Below, piece after piece: positions 1-6,552 of a stretch of 16,375 bases of DNA. A model generated the notes under the pieces. It ran no database searches, was not told the DNA's origin, and saw only the letters and a list, made by a program, of their open reading frames with translations. The DNA comes from Zoogloeaceae bacterium (GTDB taxonomy: Bacteria; Pseudomonadota; Gammaproteobacteria; Burkholderiales; Rhodocyclaceae). The stretch covers positions 1 through 16,375 of the forward strand of contig JAIRLE010000015.1 of NCBI GenBank assembly GCA_031259605.1, written 5' to 3'. Every line of letters starts with the position of its first letter. The stretch's first letter is position 1. The position numbers and the translations under genes were made by a program.

Positions 1-170
1 AGAATGCGCGAGCCATAGCCGTAGGTGGTCGTCATTCGGCCTTCAGCGTCGATGTCATATTCCGTATCGACATCCATGTAAAGAACATCGACCTGCGGCG
101 TGACCGGCGCTTGTGCGCCCGCCACGCCGCAAGAGAGGACAAACGCCAACCACAAAAGAACGCGCTTCAT
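1..170 (-). CDS. Secreted protein of unknown function, N-terminal part only (cut by window edge)
   Basis: On the - strand an ATG at 168-170 opens a frame that runs off the window after 56 codons. The first 20 or so residues (MKRVLLWLAFVLSCGVAGAQ) form a clear Sec signal peptide with a basic n-region, a hydrophobic core and an AGAQA-type cleavage site, so the product is exported. The start is supported by AAGGA 8 nt upstream. The mature part (VDVLYMDVDTEYDIDAEG...) loosely resembles the beginning of DUF3857/transglutaminase-like periplasmic proteins, in which a short strand-rich segment contains a 'DxDG' turn. That is a weak inference from under 40 residues. Repeat A1 begins about 90 bp upstream and points away from it. 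Confidence 0.75.
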   Translation of the reverse strand, partial: MKRVLLWLAFVLSCGVAGAQAPVTPQVDVLYMDVDTEYDIDAEGRMTTTYGYGSRI

Positions 171-263
171 GTTCGATTTCCTTGAGGAGAGAAAAATCAT
201 GCAGGCATTATGCCGCATTTTGCGCGGCGCGGCGCGGTATTTTGTCAGGGCAACGGGGTAGCG

Positions 264-433
264 CAGCAAGAAATCAGCGGCAGCCCTTCAGGGCTGCCGG
301 TCTAACGTCATTGGGAAGGGGTTTCTCTCCCCTCGAAAATGGCTATGGTCGAAACCCCGGCCAAGGCCGGGGTCTCAACCTTCGCGCCTTTCTTACGGGC
401 GGGGTTTCAAACCGGAGTTGGTTTTACGATGAA
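264..433 (+). repeat. Repeat A, copy A1 (full length)
   Basis: About 170 bp from AGCAAGAAATCAGCGG to the ATGAA at 429-433. It contains hairpin 1 at 278-299 (CGGCAGCCC, loop TTCA, GGGCTGCCG). Hairpin 2 is the inverted CCCCGGC/GCCGGGG pair at about 354-372. The conserved tail ends in GGAG, an 11-13 nt spacer and ATG. The same element recurs at 1858, 9309, 13026 and 14967, always on the + strand. Here the ATG opens only a 29-codon frame, because the ATGAA is also the first base block of repeat B1. Nothing in the repeat looks like a transposase. A MITE-like or REP-like element, or a mobile leader, are the likely classes. Confidence 0.9.
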
Positions 434-518
434 TGCTCGTTTTTCCCCTCGCCTGCCGCGCGGGAGAGAAAAAGGCGCAAGATTTCCCCTCTCCCCGCTT
501 TGCGGAAGAGGGGTTTGA
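429..518 (+). other. Short open frame of 29 codons across the A1-B1 junction
   Basis: The ATG at the A1/B1 junction is preceded by GGAG in the A1 tail and opens 29 codons, ending at TGA 516-518. The peptide is rich in Arg and Pro and matches no family I recognise. The B2 counterpart (7777-7869) is in a different frame after a 1-nt change. I therefore doubt it is a selected protein. If it is translated, the act of translation through the leader of gap is more likely to matter than the product. Confidence 0.3.
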
Positions 519-550
519 CCGTAGGCGCGTTGTCCCGAACGCCGTGATTT

Positions 551-578
551 TTGCGGCTGCGCGGACTGAAAATACAAT
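551..578 (+). promoter_or_regulatory. Candidate sigma70-type promoter inside repeat B1, upstream of gap
   Basis: TTGCGG at 551-556 and TACAAT at 573-578 are separated by 16 nt. The -10 matches the consensus at 5 of 6 positions; the -35 only at its TTG. Both boxes and the 16-nt spacing are kept exactly in repeat B2 upstream of alaA. The predicted start near 585 gives gap a leader of about 110 nt. A second weak -10-like TAGAAT lies at 623-628, with only a poor -35. The assignment is inferred from sequence only. Confidence 0.45.
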
Positions 579-693
579 GTCGGCATTCATGCGATTGCCC
601 TGCCCGCCGAGGCGGAATGCGATAGAATCATGGCTTTTTCATGTGCCGCTGCGCCGGATTCCGGCTTGGGCGCGCCCCGATCAGGAGAACAGC

Positions 694-1722
694 ATGCGCA
701 TCAAGGTCGCCATCAACGGTTTCGGACGCATTGGCCGCTGTACTTTCCGCGCCATTTACGAACAAGGTTTGCAAAACGAATTCGACGTCGTTGCCATCAA
801 CGGCTCTGGCGGACTCGCCACCAATGCCCATCTGCTCAAATACGACACCACGCACGGGCGCTTTGGCGCGCAGGTCGCCCCCGAAGGCGACGACACCCTG
901 ATCGTCGATGGCAAGAAGATTCCCTTTTATTCCACCAAAAATCCGCAGGAAATCGATTGGGCGAAACACGGCGTCGATCTGCTTTTAGAATGCACCGGCG
1001 CTTACGCCAGCAAGGAAAAAGCCCAGGCGCTCCTCGCCCAAGGCGCAAAAAAGGTGCTGATTTCCGCGCCGGGCGGCGACGATGTGGATGCCACCGTGGT
1101 CTATGGCGTCAATGAAGGTGTGCTGTCTTCCGCGATGACGGTCGTCTCCAACGCTTCCTGCACGACCAACTGCCTCGCGCCCGTCGCCAAGGTGCTGTCC
1201 GAGTCCGTCGGCATCAAACAGGGGTTGATGACCACGATCCACGCCTACACCAATGATCAGGTAACGGTCGACGTGCGTCACAAGGATCTGCGCCGGGCGC
1301 GGGCCGCCGCGGCCAACATCATCCCGACCAAGACCGGCGCGGCCAAGGCCGTGGGCCTTGTGCTGCCGCAATTGAAAGGCCGCTTCGACGGCTTCTCGCT
1401 CAGGGTTCCGACCTTGAATGTCTCGTTGGTGGATTTGACCTTTACTCCGGAACGCGCCACGACAAAGGAAGAGATCAACGCCCTGATGACCGCCGCCGCC
1501 GAGGGCGCGCTGAAAAGCATCCTGGCGGTGAATGAGGCTCCGCTCGTCTCTTCCGATTTCAACCACACGCCGGTTTCCTCCACCTTCGACGCCACCCAGA
1601 CCCGTGTGCTGACGAACGAAAACGGCGAGACGCTCGTCAAGGTGCTGGCGTGGTACGACAACGAATGGGGCTACTCCTGCCGGATGCTGGATGCGGCGCG
1701 AGCCTGGACGCTGGCGGAATGA
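694..1722 (+). CDS. gap: Glyceraldehyde-3-phosphate dehydrogenase, type I
   Basis: Cytosolic NAD-dependent enzyme that converts glyceraldehyde-3-phosphate and phosphate to 1,3-bisphosphoglycerate in glycolysis and back in gluconeogenesis. The protein is 342 residues, the usual family length. The N-terminus has the Rossmann motif INGFGRIGR (residues 7-15). The active-site block SNASCTTNC places the nucleophile at Cys156, and HAYTNDQ places the base at His183. The C-terminus ends with the family signature WYDNEWGYSCRMLD. The start at 694 is chosen because AGGAG lies 7 nt upstream and the homologous N-terminus begins here; the open frame extends upstream to 433 but only through repeat B. There is no pgk or tkt beside it, unlike common proteobacterial operons. 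Its leader contains repeats A1 and B1, and B1 may supply its promoter. Confidence 0.96.
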   Translation: MRIKVAINGFGRIGRCTFRAIYEQGLQNEFDVVAINGSGGLATNAHLLKYDTTHGRFGAQVAPEGDDTLIVDGKKIPFYSTKNPQEIDWAKHGVDLLLECTGAYASKEKAQALLAQGAKKVLISAPGGDDVDATVVYGVNEGVLSSAMTVVSNASCTTNCLAPVAKVLSESVGIKQGLMTTIHAYTNDQVTVDVRHKDLRRARAAAANIIPTKTGAAKAVGLVLPQLKGRFDGFSLRVPTLNVSLVDLTFTPERATTKEEINALMTAAAEGALKSILAVNEAPLVSSDFNHTPVSSTFDATQTRVLTNENGETLVKVLAWYDNEWGYSCRMLDAARAWTLAE

Positions 1723-1782
1723 ATCGATGCATACGGCATTACGTGACACCAAGGGTATCCCAGCGCGAAAGAGAAAAAACCC

Positions 1783-1831
1783 GACGGCGGCGCGAACTGA
1801 AGGTACGATAGCGACATTCATGCGTTTGTCC
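1783..1831 (+). repeat. Decayed fragment of repeat B
   Basis: The segment ending CGACATTCATGCGTTTGTCC aligns without gaps to the last 48 or so bases of B1 (553-600), with roughly three quarters of positions identical. The -10-like TACAAT has become TACGAT, and no -35-like TTGCGG is kept, so the promoter appears lost. It sits between gap and the deleted copy A2, which repeats the A/B pairing seen at 264-600 but in the order B then A. Confidence 0.6.
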
Positions 1832-1857
1832 AGTTCCGGCAGAAAGTACGTTCACGC

Positions 1858-1919
1858 AGCAAAAATTAGCGACAGCCCTGAAGGGCGGGGTTTCAAACCG
1901 GAGTTGGTTTTACGATGAA
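1858..1919 (+). repeat. Repeat A, copy A2 (internally deleted)
   Basis: Only 62 bp remain. The left 29 bases match the left end of A (AGCAAAAATTAGCGACAGCC). The remainder matches the right end from GGGGTTTC to the ATGAA at 1915-1919. Compared with A5, 106 bp corresponding to 13055-13160 are missing. The breakpoints share GGGC, consistent with deletion at a 4-bp microhomology. The ribosome-binding site and start codon are preserved, but the frame is ATG AAA TGA. It closes after two codons, and the downstream chemotaxis gene uses its own start at 1939. Confidence 0.85.
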
Positions 1920-1938
1920 ATGACAATGGAGGGGACGT

Positions 1939-3579
1939 ATGCGTTTCTGGCATTCCATTCGCGGTCGCATGTTGGTGACGGTGTTGCTGTTGAACGCTTT
2001 TACCGTCGGAGCCTATACTTTCCATGTCTACAATGTGCGCAAGGACGACATCATGCAGGCGCTGGACGCGAAACTGGTGTCCGCAGCCAGCATGGCGCAT
2101 GTCTTCGCGCCGCCGGAAGTCCATGACCGGGCGGCGGCGGGCGAACTGTCGCAGGAAGCGTTCGAGGAGTACGGCAGACGCCTCTACCACTACACGCAGG
2201 CATCCGGGATTGAATATGTCTATACCCTGGTGAACTCGAAAGAAGGCTATCGCTTCGTGCTGGATTCGGCGGAAGCGGAAGAAATCGATACGGGAATCTT
2301 TGAGGAACGGGCGCTGTATCTCTATGAAAACCCGGATGAAGCCGTCGCCAGGGCCTTTGCCGAAGACGGGATGCAGTTTGCCGAATACGCGGACGAGTGG
2401 GGGCAGCATCGTAGCGTCTTCATTCCCCGCGCCACGCCTGCCGGCACACGCTATGTCGCGGGCGCGGATTTGTCGCTGGCCGACATCGAGGCCGCGTTGC
2501 GGCATACCCTGTGGATTTCCATGTTGATTGGCCTTGCGGTTTTCGCGCTTTCCGGCGCGGTCAGTTATTATGCCGTCGTCAGGCTGTTGAATCCCGTCGG
2601 CAAGGCGCAGACCCTGGTACGCGGCATTGCGCGGAAACGCGATCTCACCTTGCGCGCCGAATCCGGCGACGACGAGATCGGTGAGCTGATCCGCGATTTC
2701 AACGCTCTTCTGGACGAGGTGCAAAAACTCGTCGCCAACGCCAGCGACAATGCCGTGACCACGGCCCTGGTTTCCGCGCAACTGGATGCCGCCAGCAAAT
2801 CCATTTCCAGCGCCGCCCAATCGAATGAGCGGGTCATCCGCGAAGTGGTCGCGGGCGGCAATGCGGCCAAGGGGTTGCTGGGCGACATGGACAGCCGGCT
2901 TTCCGGCGCGGTCGACGTGGTGGATACGGCGGCGGGCGGTCTGGAGCGATCGCGCGCCCAGCTTGCGCGCCTTACGCGCAGCGTGAAGGAGACTTCGGCA
3001 GCGCAACAGGCGCTTTCCGCGCATTTGACGCAGCTTTCCGGCGAAGCCGATCAGATCAAGGACGTGCTTACCGTCATTGGCGAGATCGCCGAACAAACCA
3101 ATCTGCTGGCGCTGAATTCCGCCATTGAAGCCGCGCGCGCCGGGGAACACGGCCGGGGATTCGCGGTGGTGGCCGATGAGGTGCGCAAACTCGCCGAACA
3201 CACGCGCAAGAACCTGGAGCACACCCGAAGCCGCATCGCCGCGATTGTGCAATCCATCAACAATGCCGCCAGCACCACCCACACCAGCGCCGAGGAATTC
3301 TCGACCATGCTGGACGAGGCGGGCGAAGCCGAACGCCTGATTGACGCCAGCGTCAGCGCCATGAACATGGCCAAGGATTCCGCATTTGCCGTCTCGCGGG
3401 ACGCGCGGACGGCTCTTTCCCAAACCCAGGCGGTGCTGGACGATGTGGGGCATATTGGCGAACAAAGCGAACAGAGCGCGCGCAGCATCGAAAAAATCGT
3501 CGAAGTCTCCGCACTGTTGAGCGGTATGGCCAGTACCCTGCGCGACGAATTGGCGCGCTTCATCAGCCGGAAGGCGTAG
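1939..3579 (+). CDS. Methyl-accepting chemotaxis protein with periplasmic sensor domain
   Basis: Inner-membrane chemoreceptor of 546 residues that would signal to CheA/CheW; no che genes are in the window. Transmembrane helix 1 is at about residues 10-30. A periplasmic domain follows at about 33-188 (EYVYTLVNSKEGYRFVLDSA is reminiscent of Cache-type sensors, an inference). Helix 2 is at about 190-214 and a HAMP segment at about 215-268. A long coiled-coil cytoplasmic domain follows, whose hairpin tip is unmistakable at about 382-422 (EIAEQTNLLALNSAIEAARA, then GFAVVADEVRKLAEHT). No C-terminal CheR-tethering pentapeptide is visible. The start at 1939 is supported by GGAGGG 5-6 nt upstream. The ligand cannot be told from sequence. 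It sits between the two GAPDH-family genes, with only 34 nt to epd. Confidence 0.93.
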   Translation: MRFWHSIRGRMLVTVLLLNAFTVGAYTFHVYNVRKDDIMQALDAKLVSAASMAHVFAPPEVHDRAAAGELSQEAFEEYGRRLYHYTQASGIEYVYTLVNSKEGYRFVLDSAEAEEIDTGIFEERALYLYENPDEAVARAFAEDGMQFAEYADEWGQHRSVFIPRATPAGTRYVAGADLSLADIEAALRHTLWISMLIGLAVFALSGAVSYYAVVRLLNPVGKAQTLVRGIARKRDLTLRAESGDDEIGELIRDFNALLDEVQKLVANASDNAVTTALVSAQLDAASKSISSAAQSNERVIREVVAGGNAAKGLLGDMDSRLSGAVDVVDTAAGGLERSRAQLARLTRSVKETSAAQQALSAHLTQLSGEADQIKDVLTVIGEIAEQTNLLALNSAIEAARAGEHGRGFAVVADEVRKLAEHTRKNLEHTRSRIAAIVQSINNAASTTHTSAEEFSTMLDEAGEAERLIDASVSAMNMAKDSAFAVSRDARTALSQTQAVLDDVGHIGEQSEQSARSIEKIVEVSALLSGMASTLRDELARFISRKA

Positions 3580-3613
3580 AATGCCCGCTTTTTTCCCCAC
3601 CGAATGAATCGCC

Positions 3614-4660
3614 ATGTCCGATAAGCGTCCGCCGCCTTTGCGCATCGCCATCAACGGTTATGGGCGCATCGGGCGTTCTTTTCTGCGTGCCCTGTATGAA
3701 GCGGGTCTGGAGGATGAATTGCAGGTTGTCGCCATCAATGAACCGGCGAATCTGGAAAGCATCCTCTATCTTACCCGCTTCGATTCCACGCACGGGCGGT
3801 TCATCCCTTCGGTGGAAAGGTGGGCACGGGGGATTCGCATCAAGGGGCGCGACATCGCTGTCAGTCACGCCACCTTGCCGGAAGCGGTGGATTGGCGCGC
3901 GCTGGGGCTTGACCTGTTGGTTGAATGCTCCGGTCAATATGGCGAACGCGCCGCCATCGCGCGTTTTCTCGCCGCGGGCGTACCGCGCGTCCTGCTTTCC
4001 AACCCGGCCAACAGCGCCGCCGATGTCGACGCGACCATCATCTACGGCGTGAACCAGCACGAACTCACCGGCGGGCAGCGCATCGTTTCCAACGCCTCCT
4101 GCACCACCAATGCCGTGGTTCCCGTTCTCGATCTGCTGGCGCGCGAACTGGGGCTGGAACAGGTGGCGCTCACCACCCTGCATTCGGTGATGAACGACCA
4201 ACCGTTGATCGATGGCTACCACCACGCCGATTTGCGTCGCACCCGCTCCGCCATGCAGTCCATCATTCCCGTCGCCACGGGGCTTGCGCGCGGCGTCGAG
4301 CGCCTGCTGCCGCAGCTGGCGGGCAAGGTGGCGGCCAAGGCCATCCGTGTGCCGACCGCCAACGTTTCCGCCATCGACATGCTGCTGGCGTTCCAGCAGA
4401 ATGTAGAGGCAAGCCGCGTCAATGACCTGTTCGTCCAGCTTGCCGCCCGCGCGATGTCGCAAGACCGCTTGGCTTACACGGAAGAAGCCCATGCCTCCAT
4501 CGATTTCAACCACGCGCCGCATTCCGCCATCATCGACGGCAGCCAGACGCGCAATATCGGCCCCAGACTGGTCAATCTCTTCGTCTGGTTCGACAACGAA
4601 TGGGGTTTCGCCAACCGTATGCTGGATGTCGCCCGCCATTGGCGAGGATGCTGGCTGTAA
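3614..4660 (+). CDS. epd: D-erythrose-4-phosphate dehydrogenase (GAPDH family)
   Basis: Oxidises erythrose-4-phosphate to 4-phosphoerythronate, the first step of the DXP-dependent route to pyridoxal phosphate; cytosolic and NAD-dependent. The 348-residue protein has INGYGRIGR at about residues 13-21, the nucleophile Cys163 in SNASCTTNA and the base at His190. It is assigned to Epd rather than GAPDH by features I know from E. coli Epd: HSVMNDQPLIDGYHHADLRR instead of the GAPDH HAYTNDQ block, and the C-terminal DFNHAPHSAIIDGSQTR...WFDNEWGFANRMLD. The Cys that follows TTN in most family members is Ala here. The ribosome-binding site is weak. A -10-like TAGAAT at 3577-3582 overlaps the stop of the chemotaxis gene. 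In enterobacteria epd sits with pgk and fba; here it does not. A divergent GAPDH is the alternative. Confidence 0.88.
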   Translation: MSDKRPPPLRIAINGYGRIGRSFLRALYEAGLEDELQVVAINEPANLESILYLTRFDSTHGRFIPSVERWARGIRIKGRDIAVSHATLPEAVDWRALGLDLLVECSGQYGERAAIARFLAAGVPRVLLSNPANSAADVDATIIYGVNQHELTGGQRIVSNASCTTNAVVPVLDLLARELGLEQVALTTLHSVMNDQPLIDGYHHADLRRTRSAMQSIIPVATGLARGVERLLPQLAGKVAAKAIRVPTANVSAIDMLLAFQQNVEASRVNDLFVQLAARAMSQDRLAYTEEAHASIDFNHAPHSAIIDGSQTRNIGPRLVNLFVWFDNEWGFANRMLDVARHWRGCWL

Positions 4661-4734
4661 CGCGCCCGCAAAAACCCGTTAGAATCACCAGGTTCCGTTC
4701 ATGGAACAACTTCATTCGGGAGAGGAAAGGCGTC

Positions 4735-5970
4735 ATGCGTCAGGATGGAAGTGAAGTCGTCATCATCGGCGCGGGGCCATCCGGCGCGGTGGCGGCTGGA
4801 TTGTTGCGGCGGGCGGGGTGCGCGGTCACGCTGGTCGAAAAGGAGGTTTTCCCGCGTTTTTGCATCGGCGAGAGCCTGTTGCCGCAGAGCATGGAATACA
4901 TCGATGCGGCGGGCATGTTGCAGGATGTGATCGAGGCCGGATTCCAGTTCAAGAGTGGCGCGGCCTTCGCCTGCGGCCAAAAACATGCGCAATTCGACTT
5001 TCGTGAAAAATTCAGTCCCGGATGGGGCACGACCTATCAGGTGCAGCGCGGGACTTTCGACAAGGTGCTGGCCGATGCCGCCGTCCGCATGGGGGCGGAT
5101 ATTCGCTATCGACATGAAGTCACCCAGGTGGACGTGTCGGGCGAAAAACCCGTGCTGTCCGTTTGTCCGAGAAACGGCGAAGCCTACACGCTCACCGGCG
5201 ATTTCCTGCTCGACGCCAGTGGTTACGGGCGTGTGCTGCCGCGTTTGCTCGATCTGGAAACGCCTTCGGAATTGCCGGTGCGTCAGGCGATTTTTACCCA
5301 TATCGAAGACCGCATCATGCAGAACGCGGGTTTTGACCGCGAAAAAATCCTGATTTCCGTGCACCCGCAAAAACGCGACGTCTGGTACTGGCTGATACCG
5401 TTTTCCAATGGCCGTTCCTCTGTCGGCGTGGTTGGCCGCCGCGAGCAGTTCGATGCGCGCGCGGACATGGAGCGGTTGCGCGCTTGGGTGATGGAAGCGC
5501 CCAATCTGGCGGAACTTCTGCAAGACGCGAAGTGGGATACGCCCGCGCAGCACATCATCGGCTATTCGGCCAATGTCAAGACGCTGTACGGACGCCATTT
5601 CGCGCTTCTGGGCAATGCCACGGAATTCCTCGATCCGGTGTTTTCTTCCGGCGTCACCATCGCTTTCAAGTCGGCGGATCTGGCGGTCAAGGCGCTTTTG
5701 CGGCAACTTGCGGGCGAGACTGTTGATTGGGCGCGAGAATACGCCCAGCCGCTGATGACGGGCGTCAATGCTTTTCGTGCTTTCGTGAACGCCTGGTATG
5801 ACTGCCGCTTGCAGGACATCATTTTCCATCCCGGCAAGCAGCCGAAAATCGAACGCATGATTTCCGCCGTGCTGGCCGGTTACGCCTGGGACGAGAACAA
5901 TCCCTTCGTCGCCGGGGCCGAGCGGCGTCTCGCCTCGCTGGAGGCGGCGTGCGCGCTCGCCGCCGATTGA
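4735..5970 (+). CDS. FAD-dependent halogenase-like oxidoreductase (aryl polyene cluster type)
   Basis: A 411-residue flavoprotein. The dinucleotide-binding motif VVIIGAGPSG is at residues 8-17, followed by the GESLLP block near residue 47 typical of the tryptophan-halogenase/geranylgeranyl-reductase superfamily. Two halogenase hallmarks are present: the WxWxIP motif (Trp217-Tyr-Trp-Leu-Ile-Pro222) and a lysine in a FKSGA context (Lys73), where flavin halogenases place their catalytic lysine. The start at 4735 is favoured by GAGAGGAAAGG just upstream; the frame extends to 4600 only through the end of epd. Genes of this type stand directly before a DUF3261 gene and a ketosynthase in aryl polyene pigment clusters, exactly as here. 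Its reaction there is not something I can state, so halogenation is a possibility only. An oxidase or reductase role is the alternative. Confidence 0.82.
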   Translation: MRQDGSEVVIIGAGPSGAVAAGLLRRAGCAVTLVEKEVFPRFCIGESLLPQSMEYIDAAGMLQDVIEAGFQFKSGAAFACGQKHAQFDFREKFSPGWGTTYQVQRGTFDKVLADAAVRMGADIRYRHEVTQVDVSGEKPVLSVCPRNGEAYTLTGDFLLDASGYGRVLPRLLDLETPSELPVRQAIFTHIEDRIMQNAGFDREKILISVHPQKRDVWYWLIPFSNGRSSVGVVGRREQFDARADMERLRAWVMEAPNLAELLQDAKWDTPAQHIIGYSANVKTLYGRHFALLGNATEFLDPVFSSGVTIAFKSADLAVKALLRQLAGETVDWAREYAQPLMTGVNAFRAFVNAWYDCRLQDIIFHPGKQPKIERMISAVLAGYAWDENNPFVAGAERRLASLEAACALAAD

Positions 5971-5982
5971 CGCGCGCGGCGG

Positions 5983-6552
5983 ATGGACGGCGTGAGGGAC
6001 ATGCTGGCGACTTGCACGCGTTTGGGCGCTCTGCTTGCGTGCGCGGCTCTCATGGGCGCTTGCGCCTTTCTGGAAAGCAGCACGGATTTCGACAATCCGG
6101 CGCTTTTGGCTGTCGCGCCGGAAACCCTGGGCGAGCGCACGCTGGAACAGCGGCTCGTCATTCGTTGGCCGGGCGGGGAACGCAGTCTGGAGGCGGCGCT
6201 GGAAATTTCCGCGGGCAAGCTGCGTCTGGTGCTCATGAGTTTCGGGATGCGGGTGTCCACACTGGAATACGATGGCTGGACGCTGAATGAAACCAGGCAC
6301 CTACCGCAAGCGCCGTCCGGCGTGCGCATCGTCAATGACTTCCTGATGATTGCCGCGCCGCTGGACGCATTGCGGGCGGCGCTGCCGGAGGGCTGGGCCG
6401 TCACGGAAAGCAAAGGGCAACGCGTATTTACGCAAGGCGACGAAACGCAAATCGTCATCCGCTACTCTGCCGCCACACCTTGGCAGGGACAAGTGGCGTT
6501 CGAGCATCGCGCTTTTGGTTATCAATTGATCCTGGATTCGCATGAATTCTGA
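5983..6552 (+). CDS. DUF3261-type outer-membrane-directed lipoprotein of aryl polyene cluster
   Basis: A 189-residue protein with a hydrophobic signal sequence ending in the lipobox LMGAC, so it should be lipidated at Cys27 (Cys21 from the alternative start). It starts 12 nt after the flavoprotein and overlaps the ketosynthase start by 11 nt, so the three are probably one transcription and translation unit. The family call rests on position between the two characteristic neighbours, on size, and on the lipoprotein plus beta-rich body (RLVLMSFGMRVSTLEYDGWT). DUF3261 lipoproteins accompany LolA-like and MMPL genes in aryl polyene clusters and are thought to help place the pigment in the outer membrane. 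An alternative start at 6001 is preceded by GAGGG but at short spacing; 5983 has no clear ribosome-binding site. Either is possible. Confidence 0.75.
   Translation: MDGVRDMLATCTRLGALLACAALMGACAFLESSTDFDNPALLAVAPETLGERTLEQRLVIRWPGGERSLEAALEISAGKLRLVLMSFGMRVSTLEYDGWTLNETRHLPQAPSGVRIVNDFLMIAAPLDALRAALPEGWAVTESKGQRVFTQGDETQIVIRYSAATPWQGQVAFEHRAFGYQLILDSHEF

Larger units (their letters stand above)
429..600 (+). repeat. Repeat B, copy B1
   Basis: 172 bp matching 7777-7971 in three blocks. The first is the start (ATGAATGCTCGTTTTTCC), the second a CCCTCTCC.../GCGG-AGAGGGG hairpin at about 487-513, and the third an end block from GATTTTTGCGG to GCGATTGCCC. A diverged end block is also seen at 1783-1831. 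The ATGAA at 429-433 is shared with the end of repeat A1, so the two elements are fused. Relative to B2 one C is added in the run near 441, which changes the reading frame, so the repeat is not conserved as a protein. It ends 93 bp before gap. Confidence 0.85.

Noticed and set aside
113..547. Candidate 144-codon gene reading through A1
   Set aside because: It overlaps the start region of the - strand signal-peptide gene and repeats A1 and B1, and the frame is not kept among A copies.
433..693. N-terminal extension of GAPDH through repeat B
   Set aside because: The frame is open, but the sequence is repeat B and is frame-shifted in B2. The conserved N-terminus and AGGAG support 694.
985..1821. 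Long - strand open frame opposite gap (278 codons)
   Set aside because: Shadow of a GC-rich gene; the + strand has the complete GAPDH motifs and the - strand product resembles nothing.
1852..3654. 600-codon - strand open frame opposite the chemoreceptor
   Set aside because: Mirror frame of a GC-rich gene. The His/Arg/Gly-rich composition is typical of antisense frames, and the + strand product is a clear chemoreceptor.
4699..6300. 533-codon - strand open frame opposite the flavoprotein and DUF3261 gene
   Set aside because: Antisense shadow; no motif, and it crosses two real + strand genes.
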